Shown here: one piece after another, positions 1 to 7,861 of the stretch
Position numbering within the stretch: the stretch's first letter is position 1
How the letters are laid out: each line of letters starts with the position of its first letter
Source: Paramacrobiotus metropolitanus
Lineage: Eukaryota > Tardigrada > Eutardigrada > Parachela > Macrobiotidae
Direction: 5' to 3'
Assembly: GCF_019649055.1 (NCBI RefSeq)
Contig: NW_026570223.1
Coordinates: 1,736,001-1,800,000 of the forward strand
DNA: 64,000 nt
Position numbers and translations under genes: made by a program
Notes under the pieces: generated by a model
The model's database searches: none
What the model saw: the letters and a program-made list of their open reading frames with translations, nothing else
What the model was told of the DNA's origin: nothing

Positions 1-29
1 AACATAGTAAACTGTTTCAAGTCTGCCAG

Positions 30-154
30 TGACGTATGTGTGAAAAAGGCGGAGTTATGCGAGAATTTCCAACCAATGGGACGAGAGTTTGGCTTCCTCG
101 GAAACAATCCGCGAGTATAAAAGCGACGCGGCTGAGCTTTTCCAAATCATTCTG
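30..154 (+). promoter_or_regulatory. TATA/TCATTC core promoter of the first gene
   Basis: TATAAAAG is at 116-123 and TCATTCTG at 147-154, so the first T of each box is 31 nt apart. A TGACGTAT site is at 31-38 and a CCAAT motif near 75. The PolB promoter repeats the same arrangement, including the TCATTCTG octamer and the 31-nt spacing. The initiator matches the arthropod TCAKTY consensus. It places the start of transcription about 55 nt before the ATG at 204. Confidence 0.75.
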
Positions 155-203
155 CAAAAAAGTTGAGAGCAAGTTCTATCATCATAATATCACGAGAGCA
201 AAA

Positions 204-650
204 ATGGATTTCGCACGTATTTTGGATGTTGTCGGTGATCATGACGGCTACACTGTATACAAAGTCAATAGTGTGGTAAGTCTGTTCTGGAATGCTAAAG
301 AAGTACGGGCATTTCTTGTGTTCGAAGCGAATGCGGATGCTGAAGGCTTGCGTAAAGCATGGAATAAAGGGATCCGATTCGGATACAATGAAATTACCGA
401 ACTAATGAAGATCTTGAAGAATGGACATCTGAAAGACACGCTGGATCACGCAGCATCCGAAGGCAAACAGGAAAAAATGAAATTCGATGGCCCCGCCTGC
501 CTGGAGTTGACTCTGAAGGTGCACGAAAAGTACGGGCGTACGATCAGGTTTTCTCAACCAGGACGCTCTGTTCAACTGCCATACATGGGATTTATTGATG
601 TGGCCCGAATCCTGGACGATAGTTTTAAAGCGCAAGCCCTTATTGTTTAA
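204..650 (+). CDS. Maverick protein of unknown function, 148 aa
   Basis: I do not recognise this protein. The ATG at 204 is the first one after the TATA/TCATTC promoter at 116-154; the longer open frame upstream has no ATG and overlaps the promoter. The product is mixed alpha/beta in character, with no signal peptide, membrane segment or obvious catalytic motif. It has a charged middle rich in Lys and Glu and ends with a hydrophobic stretch. It lies 78 nt upstream of the TBP-like gene, with no TATA box in between, so the two may share a transcript. It belongs to the same promoter class as PolB, suggesting an early or regulatory role, but that is inference. Confidence 0.7.
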   Translation: MDFARILDVVGDHDGYTVYKVNSVVSLFWNAKEVRAFLVFEANADAEGLRKAWNKGIRFGYNEITELMKILKNGHLKDTLDHAASEGKQEKMKFDGPACLELTLKVHEKYGRTIRFSQPGRSVQLPYMGFIDVARILDDSFKAQALIV

Positions 651-728
651 CTGCGCTTTTCGTTTTTAACATTTTAAAATTGTTGTTGTTGTTGTTATTC
701 TTGTTTATTACCTGTTAACTACCTTGTT

Positions 729-1403
729 ATGCAAAAAAAAAGGCTGAAAAACGCCGTTATTTGCGACAGTCTCAGCAGTGAAGTATATAAAGCCTTCTTG
801 CTGACACTGTTGCAAGTAATGCGTTCAGTCATGGAAATCCACAACGTTATCCTGGCGGTGCAGTTCAACGAGGAAGTTGATCTTCAGCAAGTCCTAGAAG
901 TTTTCGGGAAACATGCTACGAAGGTGAAAAATTTTAACGCAGTCAACATCAGACTAATAGGGCAGTCACCTTCATTCTGCCAGATTTTCCAAAATGGCAA
1001 GGCAATCGTAATAGGCGGTAAGTCCGTTGAAGAATCGAACGGGCTATTAGAACAGTATTTGCGAATGTTGATTGTAAATTGTATCGACGTTACTATTAAG
1101 GAGCGCTTTGTGGCAAATATAGTCTGTACGTACGCTTACAAAGAAATAATAAATTTGAACAAGCTGTATAGCCAAATTTTAAAACAAAAGCCAACGGGTA
1201 TCGCATTCTTCTATGAACCTGAGCTGTTTCCAGCCATCAAACTACGGTTCCCATTATTGAAAACTACCGTTAACGTTTTCCATACTGGAAAGTGTGTAAT
1301 TCTGGGAGCGAGATCACTGTTGCAGATTCAACGCACAATTGAACAAACTAAAAACCTCCTTGAAAATTACACCACTTCGGTGTCGAAAAAACGAGAAATC
1401 TAA
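729..1403 (+). CDS. TATA-binding-protein (TBP) homologue encoded by the Maverick
   Basis: The 224-aa product has two direct repeats of the TBP saddle, at about residues 36-115 and 125-212. Each repeat has the family pattern of a hydrophobic strand, a proline or small-residue turn, then IFxxGK followed by hydrophobic residues and a small pair. In TBP two phenylalanines per repeat kink the DNA. All four are present: F69 and F87 (NFNAV, CQIFQNGK) and F167 and F184 (YEPELFPAI, NVFHTGK). Spacing is 18 and 17 residues, against 17 in cellular TBP. The YEPELFP segment of repeat 2 is essentially the cellular motif. Helical tracts follow each repeat. Expected role: binding the TATA boxes of this element, recruiting or replacing host TBP. 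Divergence from cellular TBP is high, so partner contacts (TFIIA, TFIIB) cannot be assumed. A later ATG at 834 would still include both repeats. Confidence 0.88.
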   Translation: MQKKRLKNAVICDSLSSEVYKAFLLTLLQVMRSVMEIHNVILAVQFNEEVDLQQVLEVFGKHATKVKNFNAVNIRLIGQSPSFCQIFQNGKAIVIGGKSVEESNGLLEQYLRMLIVNCIDVTIKERFVANIVCTYAYKEIINLNKLYSQILKQKPTGIAFFYEPELFPAIKLRFPLLKTTVNVFHTGKCVILGARSLLQIQRTIEQTKNLLENYTTSVSKKREI

Positions 1404-1493
1404 TCATTTCAGAAACACCATTCGAGAGTTTTTGTGATCGAATATACTGTGAAGTGTTCGATAGTTAGCAGACTAAGTCAGGAGAAATTTAAA

Positions 1494-2129
1494 ATGGAAA
1501 AACTGAGTTTTGATTTTCGATTTAAAACTCCGTGCACCATTTACATTTCCGGGCCAACGATGTCGGGAAAATCGACTTTTACAATGAAACTTTTGCAAAG
1601 TCTTACGGAAAGCTTTAATCCACCACCAGTAAGAATAGTATATGCTTACGGTACGTGGCAAAATGCCTTCCAGGGTTTTGATAAAAATATTGAACTTATC
1701 CAGGGGCTTAGACCCATCTTAGAAGATGAAAATTTTTTTGACAAAGACGTTCCGAGTCTGCTAGTGTTAGATGATTTAATGGAAGAAATTGCTGGAACAC
1801 CAAAGTGTTCGACGATTTTTACTCGTGACGTTCATCACAAAAATGTTTCTGTAATTTTCATTTCTCAAAACTTATACAAACAAGAAAGGAGCATGCGTGA
1901 CATTGCTTTGAATTCTCAGTACTTGGTAATTTTTAAATCAGTTCGCGATGTTCAGCAAGTTAAAACACTTGCACGTCAGTTAGGTATGCCACATATGCTG
2001 GAAGCCTACCGAAAGGCTATAAGGGAACCTTTTGGATATTTACTGATAAATCTTAGACCCGAAGCTCCAGACGATGTTCGCCTTCAGTCGCACGTGTTTG
2101 AGTATAGACGAATATATGTAGAAAAATGA
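1494..2129 (+). CDS. Genome-packaging ATPase (FtsK/HerA, A32-like)
   Basis: The 211-aa P-loop ATPase matches the Polinton/adintovirus packaging motor that drives DNA into the procapsid. Walker A is GPTMSGKST at residues 20-28 and Walker B is LLVLDD at 89-94. A sensor-like Gln follows in VIFISQNLY. I use the ATG at 1494 because the open frame upstream has no ATG and the true N terminus of this family begins just before the first beta strand. The stop overlaps the next start as ATGA (2126-2129). No frame breaks are seen. Confidence 0.93.
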   Translation: MEKLSFDFRFKTPCTIYISGPTMSGKSTFTMKLLQSLTESFNPPPVRIVYAYGTWQNAFQGFDKNIELIQGLRPILEDENFFDKDVPSLLVLDDLMEEIAGTPKCSTIFTRDVHHKNVSVIFISQNLYKQERSMRDIALNSQYLVIFKSVRDVQQVKTLARQLGMPHMLEAYRKAIREPFGYLLINLRPEAPDDVRLQSHVFEYRRIYVEK

Positions 2130-2446
2130 AACCAGAAGAAATTTTTCGACTTATTGAAGCGTTAAAGCTGCTGACACCACGTCAGAGAAGAAGCTTTTTC
2201 CAGCTGGCAACTAAGCAACAAATAAGCGCAATCGAAGAAGCCTGCTTAAATCTAGTTAAGCAACCCACCGGTCTTAGCAAAGTTGATTTAGCTCGGGCTC
2301 GAAAACATTCTTCAACAATTAAGCGTCTAGCTGACCGCAGTACAGACCGATCAAAAAAACGTAAAATATTACAACAAAAAGGTGGATTCCTCAACGTTTT
2401 GCTACCTGTTTTAGGTACTTTAGTTTCCACTTTTCTAGCAAAATGA
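2126..2446 (+). CDS. Small Maverick virion protein with GG cleavage site and hydrophobic tail
   Basis: This 106-aa protein has a helical N-terminal half, then a very basic linker (residues 58-82). It ends with QKGG at 84-87 followed by a hydrophobic amphipathic tail of 19 residues. QxGG-x fits the adenain-type cleavage consensus (M/I/L/N/Q-x-G-G-x), and the element encodes such a protease. Similar proteins ending in GGFL plus a hydrophobic helix are common next to Polinton ATPase genes. Cleavage would release a membrane-active or DNA-core peptide; that is inference. Start and stop both overlap their neighbours by four bases. Confidence 0.8.
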   Translation: MKPEEIFRLIEALKLLTPRQRRSFFQLATKQQISAIEEACLNLVKQPTGLSKVDLARARKHSSTIKRLADRSTDRSKKRKILQQKGGFLNVLLPVLGTLVSTFLAK

Positions 2447-3282
2447 AGACGTACGTTTTAGTCCCCGAAACCGAATTTTTAAAACAAAAGCATGCTCGGG
2501 AAGGTGTTCCCGCGCCGACTGCCTGGAAAAAAGCTCAAGAGATTGGTCATGAAATTACACAACAGCTCATGGCCAAGGCCGCTTTTGAGTACCAGCGTTT
2601 AAACAATACGGGTAACGCTCCAGTCGCGGCTCCAATATTGGAAGCAGTGCAAGTTGAACCAACAGTGGTTCCCAACCTATTGCCCACAATGATTGATAAA
2701 AGTGTGCAAGCTCATTCTACGGGTGTTCTTAAAGATCAATATACTCAAGCAGGTCCAAACATAACCCATCAAGCTGTCCAGGCTGTTCCGACATTTCATG
2801 AACAGGGTAATCAAGCAACAGCTCCACCTTTAGTTGAGTACATCCAGTCGGATCCCGTAGTTAAGGTTGTTGAGGTGCCATCCCAACCAGCTGTACAATT
2901 TGTACAAGTGCCCAGTGAGCCGCAAATACAATTTGTTCCAAGCAAAGCTGTGGTTAAACACGTTTATCGGAAACCGAAAAAACCACCTTTGGTTAAAAAA
3001 GTCCATGTAAGACGCATTCCAAAATCCGACACCACTTTAAAAGCTGCTATAGAATACGCTCCAACTCCACCTAGTGTTCCGATAGTTGAATTTCCAGTTG
3101 ATGGTGTGTTAGAATATCAAATACCTGACAGTGGAGCTGTTCCGGCTTTAGAAAATAACCAGCTAGCTATTGAAGGGTCAAAAGCGAAAAGTGGCCGTCA
3201 AACTAAAACTGTAAACAAGCTCCGTCGAAAGGAAAAGATCAACAACCTTGCTATTGAAGGTTCGAAAACCGTGTACAATTAA
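2443..3282 (+). CDS. Proline/valine-rich Maverick structural-type protein, C-terminally disrupted
   Basis: The 279-aa product starts with a helical segment (residues 1-55). A long low-complexity region rich in Pro, Val and Gln follows, with recurrent VQxVP/VxFVPS units (about 60-175), then a basic patch. The C terminus carries two copies of LAIEGSK joined by a lysine/arginine-rich linker. The frame stops at 3282, but related LAIE-type coding sequence continues in other frames to 3624, so this stop is probably a lesion. Position between ATPase and integrase suits an accessory capsid or core protein. I cannot assign a function. Confidence 0.65.
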   Translation: MKTYVLVPETEFLKQKHAREGVPAPTAWKKAQEIGHEITQQLMAKAAFEYQRLNNTGNAPVAAPILEAVQVEPTVVPNLLPTMIDKSVQAHSTGVLKDQYTQAGPNITHQAVQAVPTFHEQGNQATAPPLVEYIQSDPVVKVVEVPSQPAVQFVQVPSEPQIQFVPSKAVVKHVYRKPKKPPLVKKVHVRRIPKSDTTLKAAIEYAPTPPSVPIVEFPVDGVLEYQIPDSGAVPALENNQLAIEGSKAKSGRQTKTVNKLRRKEKINNLAIEGSKTVYN

Positions 3283-3624
3283 GCCGAAAACGTTCAACAA
3301 GCAAAAGTTGTAAGGCACAAAACACCAAAAGCAAGCAGCAATTGCGTTCAAATCACAGGCTTTAGCAATTGAAGTCCGGTGGGCAAGCAGACAATTATTA
3401 CCGAGCACGACAAGCTAGTTAAAAGCTGCTAACATAGCAAAGCCAGAGCAGTTACCGATGCAGTGGCGTTAAAAGCTCTAACATATAAACCTGAAAGTTC
3501 AAGTCAGGCCAAAACCCAATTGAGGAAACGTAATAAAACTTCAGAACCTCCCGCTAAAAGACACAAAGGGGTATACAAAGAGGCGGGTGGCTCTCCTACA
3601 CATGATGAAGCCCACTTTAGATGA
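3283..3624 (+). pseudogene. Frame-broken C-terminal part of the preceding gene
   Basis: There is no ATG-initiated frame here. Three short open stretches in different frames carry a QALAIE motif (about 3356), a basic stretch ending in a lysine/arginine nuclear-signal-like run, and an acidic end that overlaps the integrase ATG at 3602. The repeated LAIE unit ties it to the protein at 2443-3282. At least two indels are needed to account for the frames. Confidence 0.5.
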
Positions 3625-4655
3625 TTTGTATTTGAATCCTGCTTCTCAAGGCAGTTTAGGTGGTATAGACCGCTTGTACAAAGAAGCTAGAAAACATGGA
3701 TATACACGAAAGCAAGTTAAAGCTTACTTAGAAACCAAAGATGCATATACACAACACAAACCCTTTCGCTCTAAGTTTAAGCGTCGAAAGATTATTTCTG
3801 TTAATGTGGGCGACCAACATCAAATTGATCTTGTGGACTTTCAGAAATTTGCAAGTTATAACAATGGCTTTAAGTATATTCTTATGTGCATCGACTGCTT
3901 TTCTCGTTATGCATGGGCTGAGCCGGTTAAATCAAAACGACCAGCTGATATTCGCGAAGCGCTTTTAAAAATATACAAGAGTGATTATCCTCCATTACGT
4001 GTTCAAAGCGATAATGGTAAGGAATTTGTTAGTAAAGACATGCGTAAGTTTTTTGAAGAGTGTAACGTTACATTTTTTACAACGAAAAACGATGACGTAA
4101 AGTGTGCGATGGTTGAACGTCTAAATCGCACAATCGAAGAGCGGTTATATGTGTTCATGACCGAAAACAACACGTATCGGTTCATAGATGTCTTTCCTAA
4201 GATTTTATCCGCTTACAACTCTACAAAACACTCTGCTACAGGTATAGCCCCTAAAGATGTAGGTCCTGAGGAAGCTGAGCAAATTCTCCAGAAGATGATT
4301 GATCAACAGAAAGAGAGGAAAAATTCAAAACCAACATTTGCTGTTGGCGATCATGTACGTTTGACAAAAAAGAAACAGACTTTTGAGAAAGGGTACGAGA
4401 CTCGTTTCACAGAAGAAATCTTTAAAATAACTCACACTACACGGAGTGGAAGCCATTACCTTTACACTGTCGAAGATTTAGCTGGCGAGCCCGTGGATGG
4501 TAAGTTTTATCCGGAAGAGTTATCTAAAGCCATATCATAGGATCTCCAGGATATTAAGGGAAAGGAAACATAAAGGAAAAGTACAATACTTAGTACGTTG
4601 GTATGGATACGGTCCTGCTTATGACTCTTGGGAAAACAAAGAAGATTTGAAATGA
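3602..4655 (+). CDS. Retroviral-type integrase with chromodomain, one frame break
   Basis: This DDE integrase inserts the element's DNA. An N-terminal region (residues 1-65) with a basic stretch precedes the catalytic core: D76 in QIDLVDF, D137 in SDNGKEF and E172 in MVERLNRT. That leaves 34 residues between the last two acids, near the usual 35. An SH3-like DNA-binding segment follows. The first frame stops at 4540. In the +1 frame a chromodomain tail begins at once (about 4530-4652), recognised by its YLVRWYGYG core and DSWE motif. It ends at a TGA that overlaps the next ATG. One extra nucleotide near 4530 explains the break. The ATG at 3602 is the first usable start; the open frame before it lacks ATG. 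Confidence 0.9.
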
Positions 4656-5393
4656 GTTTTTACATGACATTGCCGTCTTCGGCGTCAGAGGGGTTATACT
4701 CTGAAAACTGCCCTGGTAAATTTACAACGCTGCTCGCTAGACCTATAGATTTAGACGGTGCGTGGGAAGTAGGTCTTTCGGAAATTATTCTACCGCCTAT
4801 GCGGATAAAGTTTAATACCGGATTATCCATTGCTGTCTCGCGTGACGGTATGCCGTCTAGAACTCATAGATTCGTCGATCAACATGCTTTTGAGGATGAA
4901 AATCATTTAATTCGTACGGTTAACAAACTGTTGAGGGAAAACGTAGATGATAGGGACTCGAAAACCTTCGGCCAGATAATAGTGAGTGGTCAAGCAGCTC
5001 AGTTAAACATTACACCAGGCCTCGCTTTAACTTTTACCGGTTCCGAATACGCGCGCGCACTAGGTATACTACACCAGTACACATATCACACCAGAGATGC
5101 TGTCTCATATGTTATATCCGGGACAGCATAATCGTCTCGTCCATGTGTATTGTGACGTGATTACACATGGGTTGGTAGGTGACTCAATGGTGCCTTTACT
5201 ACGCACCTTATCGACTCAAGCGAATTCATTTCGAGAGACAGTAATTCGTTTTGAAAATCCGCATTATATGCCGCTAGCCTACCATACGTTTCAAAGTATA
5301 GAAATAGCGATGCGCGATGATTTAGGGAAGGAAGTACTCTTTCATCCAGGTACATCAGTAATTAAATTACACTTTCGACCAAAGAAGCATTAA
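4652..5393 (+). CDS. Minor capsid (penton-like) protein, one frame break
   Basis: The two overlapping frames (4652-5131 and 5097-5393) read as the N- and C-terminal parts of the single-jelly-roll minor capsid protein of Polintons. The first part has the conserved N-terminal FYMTLPS motif and a GAWEVGLSEI block. The second has VHVYCDV, VGDS and PLLR motifs followed by a conserved DDLG loop and an end in LHFRPKK. One extra nucleotide around 5115-5125 separates them; without it the protein would be about 246 aa, normal for the family. It forms the vertices of the capsid. The start at 4652 overlaps the integrase chromodomain stop as ATGA. Confidence 0.85.
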
Positions 5394-5394
5394 A

Positions 5395-5724
5395 ATGGTT
5401 CTACAGGAGTTAAAATTTGACGAGCACCGCTACACCCAGATCTTTACCAAACAGCATGGGTACGGTATGCCATATTATCGTGGCGCACCCATGAAAGGTG
5501 GTAGTTTCTGGGGACGTGTGATTGGATTTGCAAAGGGTTTGTTCAGCAAAGCTGCGCCGCATATAAACAATTTAATTGCGACGGCCCAACCTCACATGAA
5601 AACAATGGCCAGCAAAGCTGTGGAATCCGTAATCGATAAAGCTGTTGAGCGTGTTAGCGAGAAATTACGCAACACGGCTCAACAACAGGGTCGGGTATTA
5701 AGGGTCGTCGTCGAAAGAGAATGA
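5395..5724 (+). CDS. pVI-like minor virion protein with adenain-type cleavage site
   Basis: The 109-aa protein has an N-terminal segment ending in MKGG-S (residues 33-37), which fits the adenain consensus M-x-G-G-x. Amphipathic helices then cover about residues 38-95, alternating Ala/hydrophobic and Lys faces. Adenovirus pVI and its Polinton counterparts have this layout, and the cleaved amphipathic helix disrupts membranes during entry. It sits immediately upstream of the major capsid gene, the usual place. Its start is two bases after the previous stop. Confidence 0.75.
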   Translation: MVLQELKFDEHRYTQIFTKQHGYGMPYYRGAPMKGGSFWGRVIGFAKGLFSKAAPHINNLIATAQPHMKTMASKAVESVIDKAVERVSEKLRNTAQQQGRVLRVVVERE

Positions 5725-5777
5725 TCAAAACCACGAAACGTCAACGCGCAATAGACGCTATAAAAGACAAACTGTAA
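5721..5777 (+). CDS. Possible 18-codon basic peptide between pVI-like and capsid genes
   Basis: A short frame starts at an ATG overlapping the previous stop (ATGA, 5721-5724) and ends two bases before the capsid ATG. The peptide is rich in Lys and Arg. The tight fit between stop and start is the same as at real gene junctions here, but 18 codons is too short to judge. It may be a reinitiation relay or simply chance. Confidence 0.25.
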   Translation: MIKTTKRQRAIDAIKDKL

Positions 5778-5779
5778 CG

Positions 5780-7126
5780 ATGGCTCTTATTGAAGCTGGC
5801 TCAGAACCCTCCATGCTGTTGGAAAGTCACTTGTTTTATCTTCCAGCTACGCTAACGGAAAGGTGGAATACACATGACTATGACTTGGGGCCGTCTCAAG
5901 CCGTAACCGACGATTCAAATGATATTGTATTTACAATTTCACCGTGTCAAACCGAGCTGATCAGCTTAGCTGACATTAGATTTTCATGTGATTTACACGT
6001 TACTAATTCTGCTGGTACTGTTCCAACAGAAAAAGACTGTCTTGCACCAATTAACAATATTTTGCATAGTTTATTTCAATCAGTTACGGTTTCATTGGGA
6101 GGTCGCAACATAACCGATAACAGTCCTTTGTATCACATTCGAGCGTACATTGAATCCCTTCTGGGTTTCACTGTTCAGGCTCAGAACAGTCAGTTGAGCC
6201 TGTGTGGATTTGCGTTGGACACTGACCTTGACAAAGACCCGTTATACATGAATGAGATAAATGGGGCAACAACATTTCATAGTAAGGGTGCCGAAACGCG
6301 AAGAACATGGTTGCAGACTTTCCGTCCGTTGCAGTTGTCTGGTAAACTACACTGCGATTTGTTCCAGCAAGACCGTCCACTAATTCCTGGTGTAGAGTTG
6401 AGCATTAAACTAATACGAAACAGGGCTAACCTTTGTTTTCTTACTGATAATGATCTAGCGGCTCCAAAGGCTTTTGCTATTCGAAACCCCAAGTTAAAAG
6501 TTCGAAAGTATGAACCATCTCCAGACTTTTTAGCAGCCATGACAAAGCAACTAGTCACAACTAATGCAAAATATCACATCGAGCGGGTTGCTTTAAGACA
6601 AACCACAATGCAATCAGGTCAGCAGCAACTATCCTGGGCAAATATTGTTATTGGACAGTTACCCAAGGTAATGTTCTTTGCAATGTCACCCAATCGCTCG
6701 TTCGTTGGCGATTTTAAGTCAACTCCGTTCAATTTTCATCATTTCAACATATCTAACTTAAGTGCTGAAATTGATGGACAGCTTTTTCCTACGCGGGGGT
6801 ACAACTTAGATTTCCAGAACGGTGCGTCAATTGAGGGTTATGAAGGGTTGTTAGATACTCTAGAGCGGCTGCATGAAGGTCATGGTGAACTACCGTTTGA
6901 CAGGTCCGTATTTAACAAGGGTGGTTTCAATATTTTTGGGTTTGACTTCACTCGCGGCCACACGGGCAGAGGAGCCTTGTCGCTGATAAGGCAAGGTAAT
7001 TTAAACATCAATGTTAAATTTGCAAAACCGCTACCTGAAGGTATAGTTTGCCTAGCTATGATGGTCTTCGATAACATTATCGAAATTAACAACAATCGCC
7101 AAGTACTTTTCGACTTTGCACCATGA
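5780..7126 (+). CDS. Major capsid protein (double jelly-roll)
   Basis: The 448-aa protein matches Polinton major capsid proteins in length, position and sequence style. It has an N-terminal strand-rich region, the internal VTVSLGGRNIT and NSPLYHIRAYIESLL blocks typical of jelly roll 1, and a second jelly roll ending in a conserved hydrophobic strand (FDNIIEI). Trimers of this protein build the pseudo-hexagonal capsid shell. The frame is intact. The start at 5780 is the first ATG, and the stop overlaps the protease start as ATGA at 7123-7126. A TATAAAAG just before the ATG is not a credible promoter because the initiator would fall inside the gene. Confidence 0.93.
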   Translation: MALIEAGSEPSMLLESHLFYLPATLTERWNTHDYDLGPSQAVTDDSNDIVFTISPCQTELISLADIRFSCDLHVTNSAGTVPTEKDCLAPINNILHSLFQSVTVSLGGRNITDNSPLYHIRAYIESLLGFTVQAQNSQLSLCGFALDTDLDKDPLYMNEINGATTFHSKGAETRRTWLQTFRPLQLSGKLHCDLFQQDRPLIPGVELSIKLIRNRANLCFLTDNDLAAPKAFAIRNPKLKVRKYEPSPDFLAAMTKQLVTTNAKYHIERVALRQTTMQSGQQQLSWANIVIGQLPKVMFFAMSPNRSFVGDFKSTPFNFHHFNISNLSAEIDGQLFPTRGYNLDFQNGASIEGYEGLLDTLERLHEGHGELPFDRSVFNKGGFNIFGFDFTRGHTGRGALSLIRQGNLNINVKFAKPLPEGIVCLAMMVFDNIIEINNNRQVLFDFAP

Positions 7127-7623
7127 ACAACCTACAAATAGAAACCGCGCTGAAGCAAGATCCCAACGTTCGCGATATTTTTGTTGGGGTATTCGCCAGC
7201 GATACATTACCAGTAAAAGAATTTCCAGGTGCATATATATCAAATACTCAACCGTCAGGCGCGACGGGTGAACACTGGCTAGCATTTTATTGTACAAAAC
7301 CCGGTACGATAGAAGTTTTTGATTCATACGGGAAAAATCCCGGAGACTATTCAGATGACATTAAAAAATGGATAAATGATGACTTTGTCATAATGTCAAA
7401 CACTGAACGCCAAAACACTGACAGTACTGTATGCGGTCAATATTGCATGTTTTTTGTTCTATTACGTTGCTACGGGTTTTCATATAAAGATGTCATGTCA
7501 GCTCTCACTAAGCATAAAGGGGTGAACGATAAATCTGTATGCAAATTCATCAACAAGTTCTTCCGACTAAGGACAGTAGTCCGTGACGCAACATTTATAC
7601 GCGACCTTGTAAGAAATGGTTAA
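7123..7623 (+). CDS. Adenain-type cysteine protease (maturation protease)
   Basis: The 166-aa protein carries the C5-peptidase catalytic set: H51 in GEHWLAFYC, D67 in VFDSYG, Q97 for the oxyanion hole and C104 in VCGQYC. It matures Polinton virions by cutting after Gly-Gly in precursor proteins. Matching GG sites occur in the proteins at 2126-2446 and 5395-5724. The gene is intact, overlaps the capsid gene by four bases at the front, and overlaps the small membrane-protein gene by eight at the back. Confidence 0.93.
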   Translation: MNNLQIETALKQDPNVRDIFVGVFASDTLPVKEFPGAYISNTQPSGATGEHWLAFYCTKPGTIEVFDSYGKNPGDYSDDIKKWINDDFVIMSNTERQNTDSTVCGQYCMFFVLLRCYGFSYKDVMSALTKHKGVNDKSVCKFINKFFRLRTVVRDATFIRDLVRNG

Positions 7624-7816
7624 GCCGATAGCTAAAAAAGCAGCATCAGTATTCTTTGCAGTACTGGTGACCATGCTACTGTTAGTTTTCAATACTTTAG
7701 AAATTGTTTCCTATTTTGTAAAGTCCTCCAACCGTACACAGTTGGAGGAATCTAAAAAAATTACGAAAGAAGTGTTGGATGTGATGGTGAGTGACGAAGC
7801 GACACAAACCGAGTGA
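7616..7816 (+). CDS. Small single-pass membrane protein
   Basis: The 66-aa protein has a short basic N terminus, one strongly hydrophobic segment at about residues 9-33 and an acidic, Lys-rich C-terminal tail. It starts inside the protease gene (ATGGTTAA overlap, 7616-7623) and closes the plus-strand structural cluster; PolB ends on the other strand 46 nt later. Small membrane proteins are common at this place in Polintons. No specific function can be given. Confidence 0.6.
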   Translation: MVKPIAKKAASVFFAVLVTMLLLVFNTLEIVSYFVKSSNRTQLEESKKITKEVLDVMVSDEATQTE

Positions 7817-7861
7817 TTTTTCCCCTTTCTTTTATTCACTTTTCCCCACCACCTCTTTTTT

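Noticed and set aside
36-203. N-terminal extension of the first ORF
   Set aside because: No ATG in this stretch, and it overlaps the TATA/TCATTC promoter.
5759-5766. TATAAAAG before the major capsid ATG as a promoter
   Set aside because: It lies 21 nt before the ATG and has no TCATTC 31 nt on; the transcript would begin inside the gene. Chance match within a short basic frame.
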